Below, piece by piece: positions 35,951-48,610 of a stretch of 64,000 bases of DNA. The stretch covers positions 22,750,586 to 22,814,585 of the forward strand of contig CM041550.1 in NCBI GenBank assembly GCA_023238725.1, in the 5' to 3' direction. The position numbers and the translations under genes were made by a program. The first letter of the stretch is position 1. The number at the start of each line of letters is the position of its first letter. The notes beneath the pieces are model-generated. The model saw nothing but the letters and a program-made list of their open reading frames with translations. It was not told the origin of the DNA and did no database searches. Origin of the DNA: Scortum barcoo (taxonomy: Eukaryota > Chordata > Actinopteri > Centrarchiformes > Terapontidae).

Positions 35951-38900
35951 AAACGCTTCCAAACACAAATTGGCGGGACTTAAAGGGGGACATCCTCAGA
36001 CAAGACTTTGGGCTGCAAGGTTGGGTGGTCCCTTCAGGTTTGAATCATTGAACTCGAAAAAAAAAAAAAACCTCAAGAAACCAGCAGTTGCTGTAATCTC
36101 CAGAGACATGACTTCCTTTTCTCGTTCTGATGGCGAAAATGAAAGAATGCTTTCACACCTAAGGAGACTCTTACAAAGTTATGAGAGCCTGACTGCATTT
36201 TTTATATGGTGGACCTTGTTCATACAAGGCAGGTTGTTGTCTTCAAGTTAGTACCTCAAGGTTTGTAATTTTGCATACATTTTGGATAAATTATTTCCTT
36301 TCTTACTGTCAACTCTACAATGATTATAGAGGACACATATTAATATATTGTTGAAACCCACCAAGAAAGGCCTAAAATAGCTGTAATCAAGTTTTGGTTT
36401 GGTTTTGCTTCATGTAAGTTAAAGTTTTTCAAAAGGTTCCAAAATAATGAATACTTCCACAACAAGAAGTGCTTATTGCAAGACATCAGATGATAGAGAT
36501 GTTTCCTGAGCAGAAGTGATCTCTGATCTCTAATATAAACTTAATCCAACTTTAATTAAAGCAGAGTTGTTTGTGCTGCAGTTATCAGAGTTTTAATACT
36601 GCTGTAGCATCACAATGATCGTCAAGATTGTAGCAGTTCCAGTTACTTTTTTGTTTGGAGTTTCTGAGCTCCAAGGACACATTGGAGGATTCTCTACAAG
36701 GGCTATTGGAAAAAGACTCATCACTACCTTCCCTAATGTTACTGAATAAGATAGTTATGATGTTCTCACTCTCAAAAGAAGCATTTAGTTTTTTGAATTG
36801 GTTTTTAGATTATCATTATTCCCTCCAAGTGATGATGTAGACAGCACAAGTGGCTCCATGCAGGACTGTCACTGTGTTGGCGCTTGGCAGGCACTAGTTC
36901 CTTAAACAGAAATAAGCTAAAAATCACCACACTGGTTTCCACGTAAACTAAACTCTTCCACTCAGCCCAGTGTAAAGGATCCAGTTTGATTAGCCTTGCA
37001 GAGAAATTTACATTCATCTCTGAGTTTACTAAAAGAGGTTTACAAGTCAGTCAGTGTATACTTAGACTTTGCACACAGAACTTTGCCTGAGATACTAGAT
37101 TACCATTAAATGTAAGCTCATTCAGGGGGTTAGTGGTGAACTGAATTGCTTCAGAAACCCACTGGTGACACTGGGGTGCCTCCAAGTGCCCTTAAGTTAG
37201 CATTAGTCAGCATAAAAAATAGCCTCTACAATCACTGAGAAAGGATGTTTATTAAAATATTGTTGAGTGTACTGGTTTTTATTTTAGCTGTAATTTTTAA
37301 TTGCTAACAGCTACTGCTTTGAAAAAAAGTTTTGCTTTATTTGGTTTTTATAAATCACAGGTTTTTAAATGGCATACATTTTTATAAATAAATTAAGTAA
37401 GATTTAAAATGGTTTAATTTAAAATTAGAATTATTTAATTATATTTTGAATAAATTATTATTTATTCATTCCCTTAATTAAGTATTAGCTCATAAGGTTA
37501 AGACCATGCACACAATTATCCGAACATCAAATCATATGCAAGATTGCAGCCCCTGCAGACTGTACAAAACATGAAATCATAAGTCAAAATCTGAGACAAT
37601 CCATACAGATTTAGGAAACTTAATCTTATTTGTGAATAAGACACTTTATTCTCTTATTCAATACTCTATATAGGAGATACATCGGGCTATGTACCTCTTA
37701 ATGACTAAAACATTAAAAACTAATAAGTCTTTGTTCATAGTCAAGAGAATGTAAATGAGAAGAAACGTGCCTCCTAAACTGGTTGATTTTCAAACCATTA
37801 CAAAATAGGAAAGTCATGAATTGAATCCATTTTTTCCCTCTGAATTTAGTCCCATTGAAACCCAAACACATAACCTCATAACCTCTTCAGGGGCGATGTT
37901 GAAGGCTGTTGAGCACTCTGACATTGGTCCCCTTGGCTAGAATATGACTCAGTGACATATTGGTGTTTGAAGGTTATTTATGTTCTCAGTTCAGTTGTGT
38001 AAGGAATTACTGAAATGAGCAAAAAACAATTTGGTTAACAGCAGAGTCTGTTTCCAAATATATTGTTGAGTTTAATCTCAGAGAAAATGCCTGATATCCA
38101 CTTTTGCCCATGGACAGCTCATCCTTAGTATTTGTTTTGGAAGTCTATCCACAGTCACTTCCAGTGTTCCAGTGTGTAACATTGCATTGATCATAAATCA
38201 GTGATACACTGATCATTTGAGCTGTCCTCATTATTATAAATAAATGGTTAAGTTGTATTGTTTCTTTGGTATTGCTTTGCCTTGTGAGGACAGACTTTAA
38301 GACCAGCATGTGAAACATTTGCACAAATGTAAGATTTTTGATCACTTTGCTGCCACGTGTATTGATATCAAGTTCGGATTTGCACCCGTAACACACAAAG
38401 TGTAATTTCTGTGACAGATTTAAATTTAAAGAAAGTATCAAGGATTTACTTTTATGATAATATCACTTAAACCTGTGTCATACATTCGGCAAAGTCATGA
38501 CTTGTTTTAATCTGTGTATTGACTGACAGAGGTAATTCTCTGAAATGATTTGACTAGTTCTATATATTCTAATGCTACTGCTAGATAAATACTGCCCTTT
38601 TCTGCAGCTCTTTTGTCTTGTTGGCTCAGTCATTTTCCTATGCAGAGTAGAAGTTAATCACAACCTGAATGAAAACATGCAAGCTGAGCATGAGAATGCA
38701 GCGTTGCATTCAATTCTAAACGTCTGTGCAATTATGTTCTTTAGTTATATAAAATGAAATACAAACAGGGTTTTGAAAAAGATGTTGAACGCTCCACATT
38801 TTGTATTGAAATCCTATGCCGTATTTTGTGGAATGTGTTGCAGTGCCTCATTATGGATATTAGACCCACAGAGAAGATGAAAGTTCTTTATTTTGATTAT

Positions 38901-39060
38901 ATGAATGTGAATGCTTTGTGTGTGTTTCAGAAACCTGTTTATTTATTGAGTGACTGTATTTGTTATAGCTTCCGCTTTTTATTTTGTGACATTTCTGAAT
39001 CTGGCATGGAAAAGCATAACAGCTGTTAGGCTATGAACAATAAAGGAAATATGACAAATG
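35951..39060 (+). other. speg: speg 3' UTR and downstream region
   Basis: No supported exon. The sequence is AT-rich. Poly(A) signals AATAAA occur at 37387-37392, 37449-37454 and 39039-39044. The last lies about 550 bp before the spegnb TATA box, so the speg 3' UTR may be up to 3.1 kb. Which signal is used cannot be told from sequence alone. Confidence 0.5.
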
Positions 39061-39490
39061 TATGGACACAATGCAGCAGTTTGTTTCTACAGTGGATGAA
39101 AACTAATGGTTGCAGATAGTTGTGCATTTACTATGAAGCTTCTTGATATTTGCTATATTTTAAAAATGTGTTCACAGCTGAAACAAAAGAATTGACTTGT
39201 AGAGGTGTTTCCGCACTAATAAAAAATCTGAGTTGGGTCCAGACTTTATCTACTGTCGGAAAATATTCTCAGTTCAGGCTAAGGCCACTCCCTCCACATG
39301 ACCCTGACGACCTGAACAGTTATGCCTGCGTTTTCACTGGGGACGACTCACATTTCAACCACAAACAAAACTATTAACTGCTCCAAAGATTCTCTGGAGT
39401 ATTTGATTGAAAGGCTTTATAAGGATGGGAAAGTATCTGTGTGACATTTGTTGTGCATCTTCAATCTTCAAGCTGAGTATTTCCTAATAT

Positions 39491-39500
39491 CCAAAAAAGG
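39491..39500 (+). promoter_or_regulatory. spegnb: CArG box (SRF site) upstream of spegnb
   Basis: CCAAAAAAGG is a perfect CC(A/T)6GG CArG box. It lies 74 bp upstream of a TATA box and about 110 bp before the inferred spegnb start. SRF binds such sites in muscle genes. The match is direct; use by SRF is inferred. Confidence 0.6.
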
Positions 39501-39573
39501 ACAAGCAACGTCGGGGTGATGAGTTGTTCGCCTTCATCCTTGAGGACCTCAAAGGCTCCTCCTGACCACTAGA

Positions 39574-39580
39574 TATAAAG
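39574..39580 (+). promoter_or_regulatory. spegnb: TATA box of spegnb
   Basis: TATAAAG about 30 bp upstream of the inferred transcription start (near 39605). A non-coding first exon follows and ends at the donor CG|GTAAGA after 39652. Confidence 0.6.
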
Positions 39581-39604
39581 CATGAGGGCTTTTACATTTG
39601 CTGA

Positions 39605-39652
39605 CTCTGGAGTGGATCAGAAGTAGAGTGCAGCTTCGAGGAGATCTCCACG
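39605..39652 (+). other. spegnb: spegnb non-coding exon 1
   Basis: Inferred from the TATA box at 39574 and the strong donor GTAAGA at 39653. It would splice to 40016, where the acceptor TGCAG lies directly before the ATG. The 5' limit is approximate. Confidence 0.5.
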
Positions 39653-40015
39653 GTAAGAAATGTGACTTTGTAAATGACGTTGTAAATGACAGAAACTGTT
39701 GTTAAGGTAATGTGTATTCATTCATTTGTAAAAATAAATTCTGCATTACTGTTTGCTTACTAGTGGTGTGAGTACATTTAGAGTTTTTTACACAAAGACT
39801 TTTTTAATTGTCACTTATTGTCACACAATAATAAAATCGATGATGGCCAAATCTCATTTAGCTGCTTCAGTTTCAGGGTCCTGGTGTTGTGTATGCCGAC
39901 TTACTGTTCACACTTCCATGACTTGCTGGGTCTCTTTAAAAGAACAGATCCATCATTGATGTTCTTAACAAATTTCCAGGTTCCTTCTAGCATTAATCTC
40001 CTCTGTCCACTGCAG

Positions 40016-41536
40016 ATGTCCAAAGCGAAGGCTGCACCCCCTCCTGGGTGCACTCTGAACATCAACGATCCGCAGGTCCAGGAGGCTGCCATCCGAATCC
40101 AAGCCTCATATCGCGGCCACAGGTACCAAAATATCCAGCCTCTGTTGGCATCGCTGATGTTAAAGTGTCTTTTGAGCAGAGTTCAGAGCTTGTAATCATG
40201 CAAGGCATCAGTGTGCTTCAAACATAGTGCTAGTTGTGTCATTGAACAGAATCTGAGACTCCCTCACATCCACCATAGATACCTGCTGTTGGAAGTTATT
40301 GTACCTTTCTGAAACCAATCCAACAAGCATACCCACTGAGCAGAGGGAAATGTAAGTAGGTAGAAAGTATGGAGGATTTGAAATTGTCTTAATTGTTCAA
40401 ACTACCCTTCATAGAAGGTAGTTTGTTTGAAACACACTGGACCCATTTTTCCTATAAGTGGGTACTTACATCACTGTATTTCTCACATAGGTCGCGTAAA
40501 GAGTTGCGGGAGAAAGGCCCCCCTAAGATCCTGCAGGAGCTCAAAGATGTGGTCCTTGTTGAGGGCAGTGCTGCAAAGCTCGAGTGTAGAGTTAGCGCTT
40601 TCCCAGATCCTTTCATCGTCTGGTACAAGGATGGCAAAGAGCTGAAGGATGGCCCCAAGTACCGCTACGTTTTTGAGGACCCGGATTTTGTGGCACTCGT
40701 GGTTCGAGACGGAGTTCTGGCTGATCTGGGAAAATACACTGTTAACATTAAAAATCCATTTGGACAGACATCTGGATCTGCCTGTATTCTAGTGGAAGGT
40801 GTGTACAGATGTCAGATGATATTTTTCTGTTTTTCCAAAAATGTCTGCAAGAAAACGGTTACTTTAAACACCTAATGTTCCTGAACAATGGAGTTAAAGA
40901 CCTCTGAAACCATACTAAGAGTCATACTAGATGAGATAGAAAACTCTAACTGAAGACTTAGTTCACACTAGAAATGACTTGATGTTAATGTTTGCCTGTC
41001 TGGTGCCAAGTCTTCCGTTTACTCTGTTCCTCTAGTGATTACTGTGTCTCAACTTTCTCTTGAGCCAGTGTCCAATAGTCCACATTTGTTTGCATCCTGC
41101 TTTCTCAGTCCCTGCTAAGGTTTCTAAAGGTCCGAGCAACATTAAGGCCAAGAGAGGGACAACAGTGGTGCTGAAGGCAGAAATAAGTGGGGAGCCTCCT
41201 CCAGATGTCGCCTGGCTCAAAGATGGAGATGACATAGAAGAAGACGACAGGTGGGTTTTCTTCAGTTAGGAATGCTAAAGAATGCTTTGTAAACTGCAAA
41301 TGAGTTCAAGTAGTGATCCTAATTGTAGGAAATGCATACAGAATATAACAAATAGCGCTATAAATAACTAAATAAAGGTTCTACAATTGTCTTCCAGGGT
41401 ATTCTTCGACGTTGGAGACATCAACACCATTTTGACCATCAAAAATGCAAAGCTGTCAGATTCCGGGAAGTATGAGGTGTTTGTGGAGAACAATCTGGGC
41501 ACAGACCAGTCCACTGCTCGCGTCGACATCCTCTGA
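40016..41536 (+). CDS. spegnb: spegnb, SPEG neighbour protein (IQ motif plus two Ig domains)
   Basis: Four coding exons: 40016-40122, 40491-40798, 41109-41250, 41398-41536. Phases agree; 696 nt, 231 aa (human SPEGNB is about 238). The start MSKAKAAPPPGC matches the SPEGNB-type N-terminus. An IQ motif follows (VQEAAIRIQASYRGHRSRKE), a likely calmodulin or light-chain binding site. Ig1 runs from PPKILQELKDVVLVEG to NPFGQTSGSACI. Ig2 runs from PSNIKAKRGTTVVLKAE through VAWLKDGDDI to SDSGKYEVFVENNLGTDQS. The coding start is set by the ATG immediately after the acceptor. Cellular role is little known. Its position next to speg, its Ig type and its CArG/TATA promoter suggest a muscle protein. Poly(A) signal at 41658. 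Confidence 0.92.
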
Positions 41537-41657
41537 TGCCTCTCAGCCACACCAACGCTAACATCATTCAGCTTTGTTCTCTTATAGTGCAATCCAGCGG
41601 ACAATATACTGTAATAATGCTGCATTCACAGCTGTACATAACTTCATTGATGCTCAT

Positions 41658-41663
41658 AATAAA
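41658..41663 (+). terminator. spegnb: spegnb poly(A) signal
   Basis: AATAAA 122 nt after the stop codon, giving a short 3' UTR. No competing signal lies between it and the stop codon. Confidence 0.65.
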
Positions 41664-41948
41664 AAAGAAAAGATTTTTTTGCTAACAGCTCTTGAGAGTT
41701 TCATGATCTATTGCTGATGACAGGATAAATGCAATATTTCTGATAGAAACGATAAAAAGTACACCATTTTACTTTATTATTATGTATATTAATGAAGTAA
41801 AACATCACTGTGTTAGCACAAAGTCAGTGAGGAGGTGATGTTTTTCAGCTTTTGTAAAGTATATTCACAGTTGTTACACAAAGTGGACCAGAGACACCAT
41901 GCAGAGTCCACCCATATACAGCAGCCCTCCTTGTCACAGCTCGCATAC

Positions 41949-42230
41949 AGATTCAAGATTCAAAACTTTATTTGTCATGTGCACAACAGTTACATGGAGC
42001 AGTCACAGGCTTCCTCTAACAAACCAAAAGTATGCTGGAAGAAAGTCACACAAGTAAAAATAGCTAAAGTTCAAGGTATATGATTAAAATATAGTATATA
42101 AAATAAAATATAAAACTAAAAAAAATAACATAAATAAAAGAAATATATTACTGCTGGGGTAGATGTGCTGAAGTGCTAAAATGGTGGCATAGCAATAATA
42201 CATCTATAAAAAATATTATAAACAGAGATA
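41949..42230. repeat. Dispersed teleost repeat fragment (TTTATTTGTCAT type)
   Basis: Begins with short ATTCAA units, then AAAACTTTATTTGTCATGTG, followed by A-rich sequence. This head is typical of abundant fish retroelement ends with microsatellite tails. Family assignment is from memory and the right border is vague. Confidence 0.4.
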
Positions 42231-42769
42231 TAAATGATACATAGACATGTAAGAATATACAGACAGTAGTAGCATAAGTGACAGTATCAAGTATCCAACT
42301 AAATGAGACATTTATTATTATATATTTTAAATATCAAGAGGGAATAGCAGTGAGCTGCAAGTGTGCAACCAAAGATAATACTTCCCATCTCAGATTATTA
42401 CAAAACTATCCAGTATCTCACATATACAAAACATGAAAAAATAGAAAAAATAAAGTATGTTAGATCATATTTTCCTTTTCATTATAAATCCACTTTCCTC
42501 CACTCCCTGTGAAAAGGCCTCCTTTTAATGGGACATGTTATTTCTGTTTAAATGAAACTCCTCTGTGAGGAGTGAGGACGGTCAGACTGTCATCTGTCTC
42601 CAGTACAGCACTTTGACTCATCACTGAAAACAGTCAGATCACGGCACATGCAGCCACAACACACTTCAGTGTAAAACTCATCACTGCCTCGTGTGTGTGT
42701 GTGACTGTGATTGTGCAGACTTTTCACAGAGGGTCACTCTGATGTGAGCTGTGTGGACGTTAAAGCCTT

Positions 42770-43480
42770 CCCCTGACTTCCTCTTCCTCTCGGTCGGTTT
42801 TAAGCCCCCCCAGCAAACTTTGAGAAACACGCCGCGCGCAAGAAACGATTCACGTGAACGTGAGAAAACAGCAGTGTGTTCACTGTCGACGCGGAAATGA
42901 GGAGAAATCAGTTTTATGTATGTAAACGGAGACTTGACGCTCCAAATAAACCCAGTAAAACGAAATAAAGTTCTGAACTGTCCAGACGGCACCGACCCCG
43001 CCAACAATGTCAGCGGACAGCTCTTATTTTAGTAACAGCGCCGTCTGGGAAGCCTCACATCCTGCATTGTGGCTTTAAGAACGGGGTGTCCTTGAAACCG
43101 TCACGGCCCCTGTTAGCCTGCTCAAACTGATGAACTTGTCCAACGTGACAACTTTAACAAAGTACTTTTAAAGTGTGTGGAGCTGTGGGTCTTCAGGCCG
43201 ACATGTCCTCCTCCCCCCGCCGGGCCGCCGAGCAGAGCGCCGCTTCACTTTGACGTTTTGACGCTCGGTGTGCGCCTCCGCAGACAGGGAGCGGCGAAAT
43301 TCAAAGATTGGGTTTTTTTTTGGTTTTTTGCCGTAACTCCTCGGGGCTCCCTGTGCTCCTCCTGACGGCCTCATGGACAGCTCTCTGTCGGTAATCACGC
43401 AGGTAAACAGAGACGAGGAGGACGGAGCGGCTCGTCGTGAGGAAGGTGAGAGACGAGCGGAGGAAAGTTTGCTCAACTTT
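42770..43480 (+). promoter_or_regulatory. ctdsp1: CpG-rich promoter region of ctdsp1
   Basis: GC-rich and CpG-dense compared with the AT-rich surroundings (for example around 42830-42850 and 43210-43250). It spans the 5' UTR and first coding exon of ctdsp1. No TATA box is seen, as expected for a housekeeping-type CpG-island promoter. Confidence 0.65.
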
Positions 43481-43709
43481 TCTGCTGCGCATGACAGACG
43501 GAGGCTGAGGAGGCTTCATGGCGCCACTGTGTCACCGGGGTGCTCACACACACACACACACTCACACTCACACACTCACACACACTGATGTGCCCTCGGC
43601 TCACGTTTGAGTCCGTGAATAGGCCACGGCCAGCAGGGAGGGGGGGGCAAAGGTCAGGGTGGGTTGGAGACAAAGTACAGGTTGTGTCGAAAAACCCTAA
43701 AAAAAACCC

Positions 43710-43749
<40 letters not shown>

Positions 43750-46700
43750 AGCAGCCATCAGGCGTCAGGTGTGTGTTGAGGGGGGCGGAGTCACAGACTT
43801 TGACCTGCTGTGTCTCCTCAAACTGTCCCAATGAGGCTTTTCGTCACTAAATGATGACGTGATTCCAGGAAAATGGGCCTCAGCCACTGTGTTGTGATGG
43901 TGACCACCATGGTGACCGCAGAGCGTGCCCTGACTCCAGCGTGTGTCCTCTGACTGTTTACATCTCAGTGAGGTGGATGTGCGCTCGCAGGGTAAAGCAT
44001 CAGAGAGCTCGGCCTGGAGCTCGAGGTGGAAATGAAGCCTTAATAAGTCATCAGGCTGTTCACACAAAGACTGTGTAGTTCTGACTTTATTAAGACAACC
44101 ATACATTCGTGTCAGCCTCATAAACTGTGTATCTTATTCACCTCGCCATCCTCACTGTCCTTTAACTTGATCTCACTTACATCCTGATGTTACATTTACA
44201 ATCTTTTTATCTTTTAGTTTAGTTTCAGTCCGTCAAAGAAACTGGAGAAGAGTGTTTACAATACATTGAGTTTTTTCCCCTGCACCTCCCATCAGCTTTA
44301 TGTTTTCACACACACACACACAAGTGATATCACCCTGGATCCCTGATCACAGGTGAACATCTCTCATGGAGGACACAGACTTTCATTAATATAATGTCAG
44401 TCGTGCCAGATGTCTTACAGACATTACCTGTCGATCAGCAGCTTGATAATTTGAAGTTGCTGAAAGCAGCACCACCGAGTTAATCCCATGTATAGGTTGC
44501 TTTTGACTTGCTCAGACTCAGACACCCTTCAGGCTCAGTTGAACAGGCTCAGCTCTCACATACTTGGAGCAGTTCTTTAGATGATGTTGACATCAGGTGT
44601 TGCTCTGACTCGTAAAATGTTGCTCCATCCGCCTGAGAAATGAAGTTAGTCTGCTCTCAGTGATGACACCCTTAACCCAAGCTGAAGTAAAGTTTATTGA
44701 TCCTCCCCAGACCACAATGAGCCCTCATCTGGGAGGGTGTTTAATTAAAGAAAAAGGACAGAACTATAGGATGCTCGCTTTGTTTTATTCTTTAAAGTAG
44801 CTATCACTAATCAAAACAGTATGAACTGATTTTTATGACTGATGCAGGGTCATTGGATCATTATACAATTCAGCTCTGTATGAGACAGTAAAGCAGATTT
44901 AATGTTAGTGCAGAGTTAAGTAAGTGATTGATGTTTTTTCTCAGATTTAGCTGTTACAGTCAAGATGCTTTTGAGCAAGACGCTAAACAAACAGCTGCTA
45001 AATGCTTCATAGTGGCCAACAGTGGCAGACTGTCAGTGTATGTTTCTTTGTCCATGTGGGACTTTAAAACAAGTAGTATTCCCACATGAGCCTTTGGAGG
45101 GCTGCTGTTCCTCTGAGGACGAGTGTTGAGTAAATGGTTTGTTTGCAAGATCTTCTTTTCTCATCAGTAAGAAGGCCTGAGGCCTGGCACAGCGGCAGTA
45201 AGTGTTGTAGTAGGTTTGAGGTGTAGCCAGATTTGAGCAGACAGAGAGATGAAGAAAGAAAAGTTTGGTTTTCCTCGTTGTGGAGAGTAGTTGCAGAATG
45301 AGCCAAGCAGTTGGCCCTTATTGGTTTTCGAAGAGTGTGGCGATTGAATGACAGAAGGTGACTTAAGATGAGACTGATGGTTGTGAATTTGTAATGAAAA
45401 TGTTTGCTCATACCACCCAGTGGTGTGATTTGTTCCACAGACCTCGTGCTACGACATTCCTCCTTCCTAATTGTGATAAATGAATGCATTAAATGAATGA
45501 ATTAAATTCCTCATCCACAACCAAACAGTATTGCGATGGGCAGCTGAATGTGGGGCAAGAGGCAGGATGAAGAAAGAAATCCAGCACCACTGAAATGTGC
45601 CTCTGCTGTAAAGCTGAGAGCAGTCAGCAGGTGGCAGCACTGTCCAGTTTACTGCTACAAGCCAACTCCAGCCTGTTCTCGGGTTACTTCCTCCTGGCCA
45701 GCTGGTCATGAGTCCAAAACATGTCTGTTATCCTGAAGAGAGGGGCCAGAGAGAAAGGAAAGAGAGGGCAGTCCTCAGTCCTTCTTTAGTGCTGAGAGTT
45801 GCTGCAGCCAAATGTTGGCACAATAAAGCCTTAAATTCAGGAAACCTTCTATTCAGTATGTCTTGGAAAGACTTTCCAACCTACTGTACATCACCTTTTC
45901 TAGTTTCATTCTATGTTTGGCGGCACATTTATCTCTCCTCTGAAATACTGTGTAATATATACCACCATGATATGACTGCTATTAAATTCAGATTCAGATT
46001 CAGATTCAGATTCTTCCTTTATTAGTCCCACAAGCGGGGAACATTTACAGCGTAACAGCAGCGAAAACACAGTGGAGAATAGACAGTAAGAAATGTAAGA
46101 CATAAAAAAAAATAAAATAAAAATAGAATAAAATAAAATAAAATAAAAATAAAATAATCCAGGATAAATAGTTATAACTACAACTGTAACTGTAAGTATG
46201 TCAGTATAAATGTATATTTATAGCTTATTCAGTGATAATCTTCTGCACCATCAAGCCACATCAGCGAAGTCAGGAGACAGACAGACAGTCTGAAATATTT
46301 TCAGATGCAAATATGTTTAAACCTTGATCTGACCATGCCCTATGTCGAGCTTGGCCACCATGAACCTGCCATACCATTTGCCCTGCAGGGGTGTGAAGCA
46401 AGTTGTCAGATTGTAACAGAATATCAGGTGTCAAAGTGGCGGAAAGTCGGTTGTGGGGGGCCTTCGTCTCTCTGCGTCTGGATAGGAATAGAAGCAGCCA
46501 AGTTCTGAGGCATGCAGGGTCCCAGATAAGCCTGCTTTCAACTAAGTAGACTAAAACATGCTGATGTAGCGTGAGGTCGTTGCTGTCCCTTGGAAATGCT
46601 GTAACCTCATTATCAGTGTCTGAGCCTCTTGGACAGCGGGTGTGAGGAATGTTGCTGTACAGTTAGCTTCTTACCCATTCCTACTACCTAATTATACACA

Positions 46701-48569
46701 CAGCTCTGATAAGACAAATGCTGAAGAGCAAATAAGGTGCTACGGGTAGATGTAGCTTCAGCCATATTAGTGTGATTAATATTTTCATGTGATATATAAG
46801 ATACCTAAGCATCCCACTATCACCACTGCGCTATTGTTACACTTGAAGTTAGTGGTTCATGTTTTTTTTGAGCCGCTGTTCTGTTTTTTTTGCTTTTTTT
46901 CTTGTATTTTGTGTACACATAGAGAGAGCGTTGTAAAATCAGAGTCAAATTCCTTGTATGTGTACACATATCTGGCTAATAAAGTACAAAAAAAAATTAA
47001 ATATAATATACTTAAATATGTATGATAGCTTAAAACCTGCTGGCTATGGCCATGGCTGGCTATTTGTAGCCCTCACATGCCAGTTGAGTGTCGGTGTTAA
47101 AAGTTTGTCACTGATCCAGAACGCCATGTAAATGACCTACCTGCAGACCTAACATGGGGTGGTCGATGGTGGATGGAGCAACATCTCTGAGCAAAGTAAA
47201 CAAACGATGGGACATGGCTGTAAACACAGTGTATACAGGGTTATAATATTCAGCCTACCAAGAATACATGAAACATAAAGATAATGTAAGGCTAAAATCT
47301 CTTTACCATAGGACAATAACACAAGTTTATCAGTGAACCTTCCACATCAGAACATCCAGCACAACTAGTCCAGCATACAGTCAGTTTTCTTCAATACGTA
47401 CGGTGTTGAGTAAGGCCAGTATATGACATTTATATGTAAAAGTCAATATGTAAGTTAATATGTTTAGCGCTTTTTAGTGTTTTTAACATGCATACTGTTG
47501 TGCTGAGGAAATGGTTACACCCATGTCACGTTCCCACTTTATTTTTAGCCAGACCAGTTGCGAGGCTGAAACGATGGCAATAGATTTATTGTCATTGCAC
47601 AGTAAAGTACAGATGTACAGTGGTTAATATATAGGATAAACAGTAAGGGGTAGATCTGAATATGCTAAGATATATCGTCTGAACAGTACTGATAGTGAAC
47701 AATTATGAGATGTAGACACTATTAATTAAAGGAAAAACCTGAATGCTTGACACCTTCAGTGAGGGGATCTGGTTATGCTGTGGGTGACATTTTGCTGGAT
47801 GGTTTGCGTCCACTTGCCCACTGGGGCGTCAGTGAATGGTTTGATGAGCATTAAAATGTGAATCATATGCTATGGCCTTCACAGTCACCACATCTCAACA
47901 CAGTTAACTGAAACACCTGTGGGAGATTTTGGACTGACCTGTTAGACAGGAGCTCTCCACCACCACCATCAAAACACCAAATGAAGGAATATGTTTTGAA
48001 GGATGGTGTTCATGCCCCCACCCTCAGGAGAGTTCAGAGATTGGGAGAATCAATAACAAGGAACACTGAAGCTGTTTTGTATCACCAACACCTCACTAAG
48101 ACACCTTCATGTTGGTTTTTCCTTCAATTTGTCACCTCTATGTAGTGCAGATATACAATACAGCAGTTTATCAGAAGCAGTAGTGTGACAGTATGTACGG
48201 GCAGCAGCCAATGAAACGTGTTCTGTGGTTAAACAGAAGTAGTTCCTATTATCCTATGCTCGAAATGCTATGCTCGAAATGCTGGTTTGCACTTTGTGAC
48301 CCCTGTTATTTTGGACCTTCTATAAGGAGTGAGTGTCATCTCTGCAGATTCTGTTAATGTTGACATGTTGCAAAGTAGACATGATCATTAGGAAGCTTTG
48401 GGAATGACATGATGTTGCAGAGTATGCAGTGTCGGTGGTTTAATCTGTGCACACACTGGAGCATTTCTGTGCAGTGTGAACACACAGCTTAACCATTTCC
48501 TGCTGTAGGTTGTAGGTGACACAACAAGGTTTTGTTTGTGACTGTTTATGGCCTGATGGGAGTATGCTG

Positions 48570-48610
<41 letters not shown>

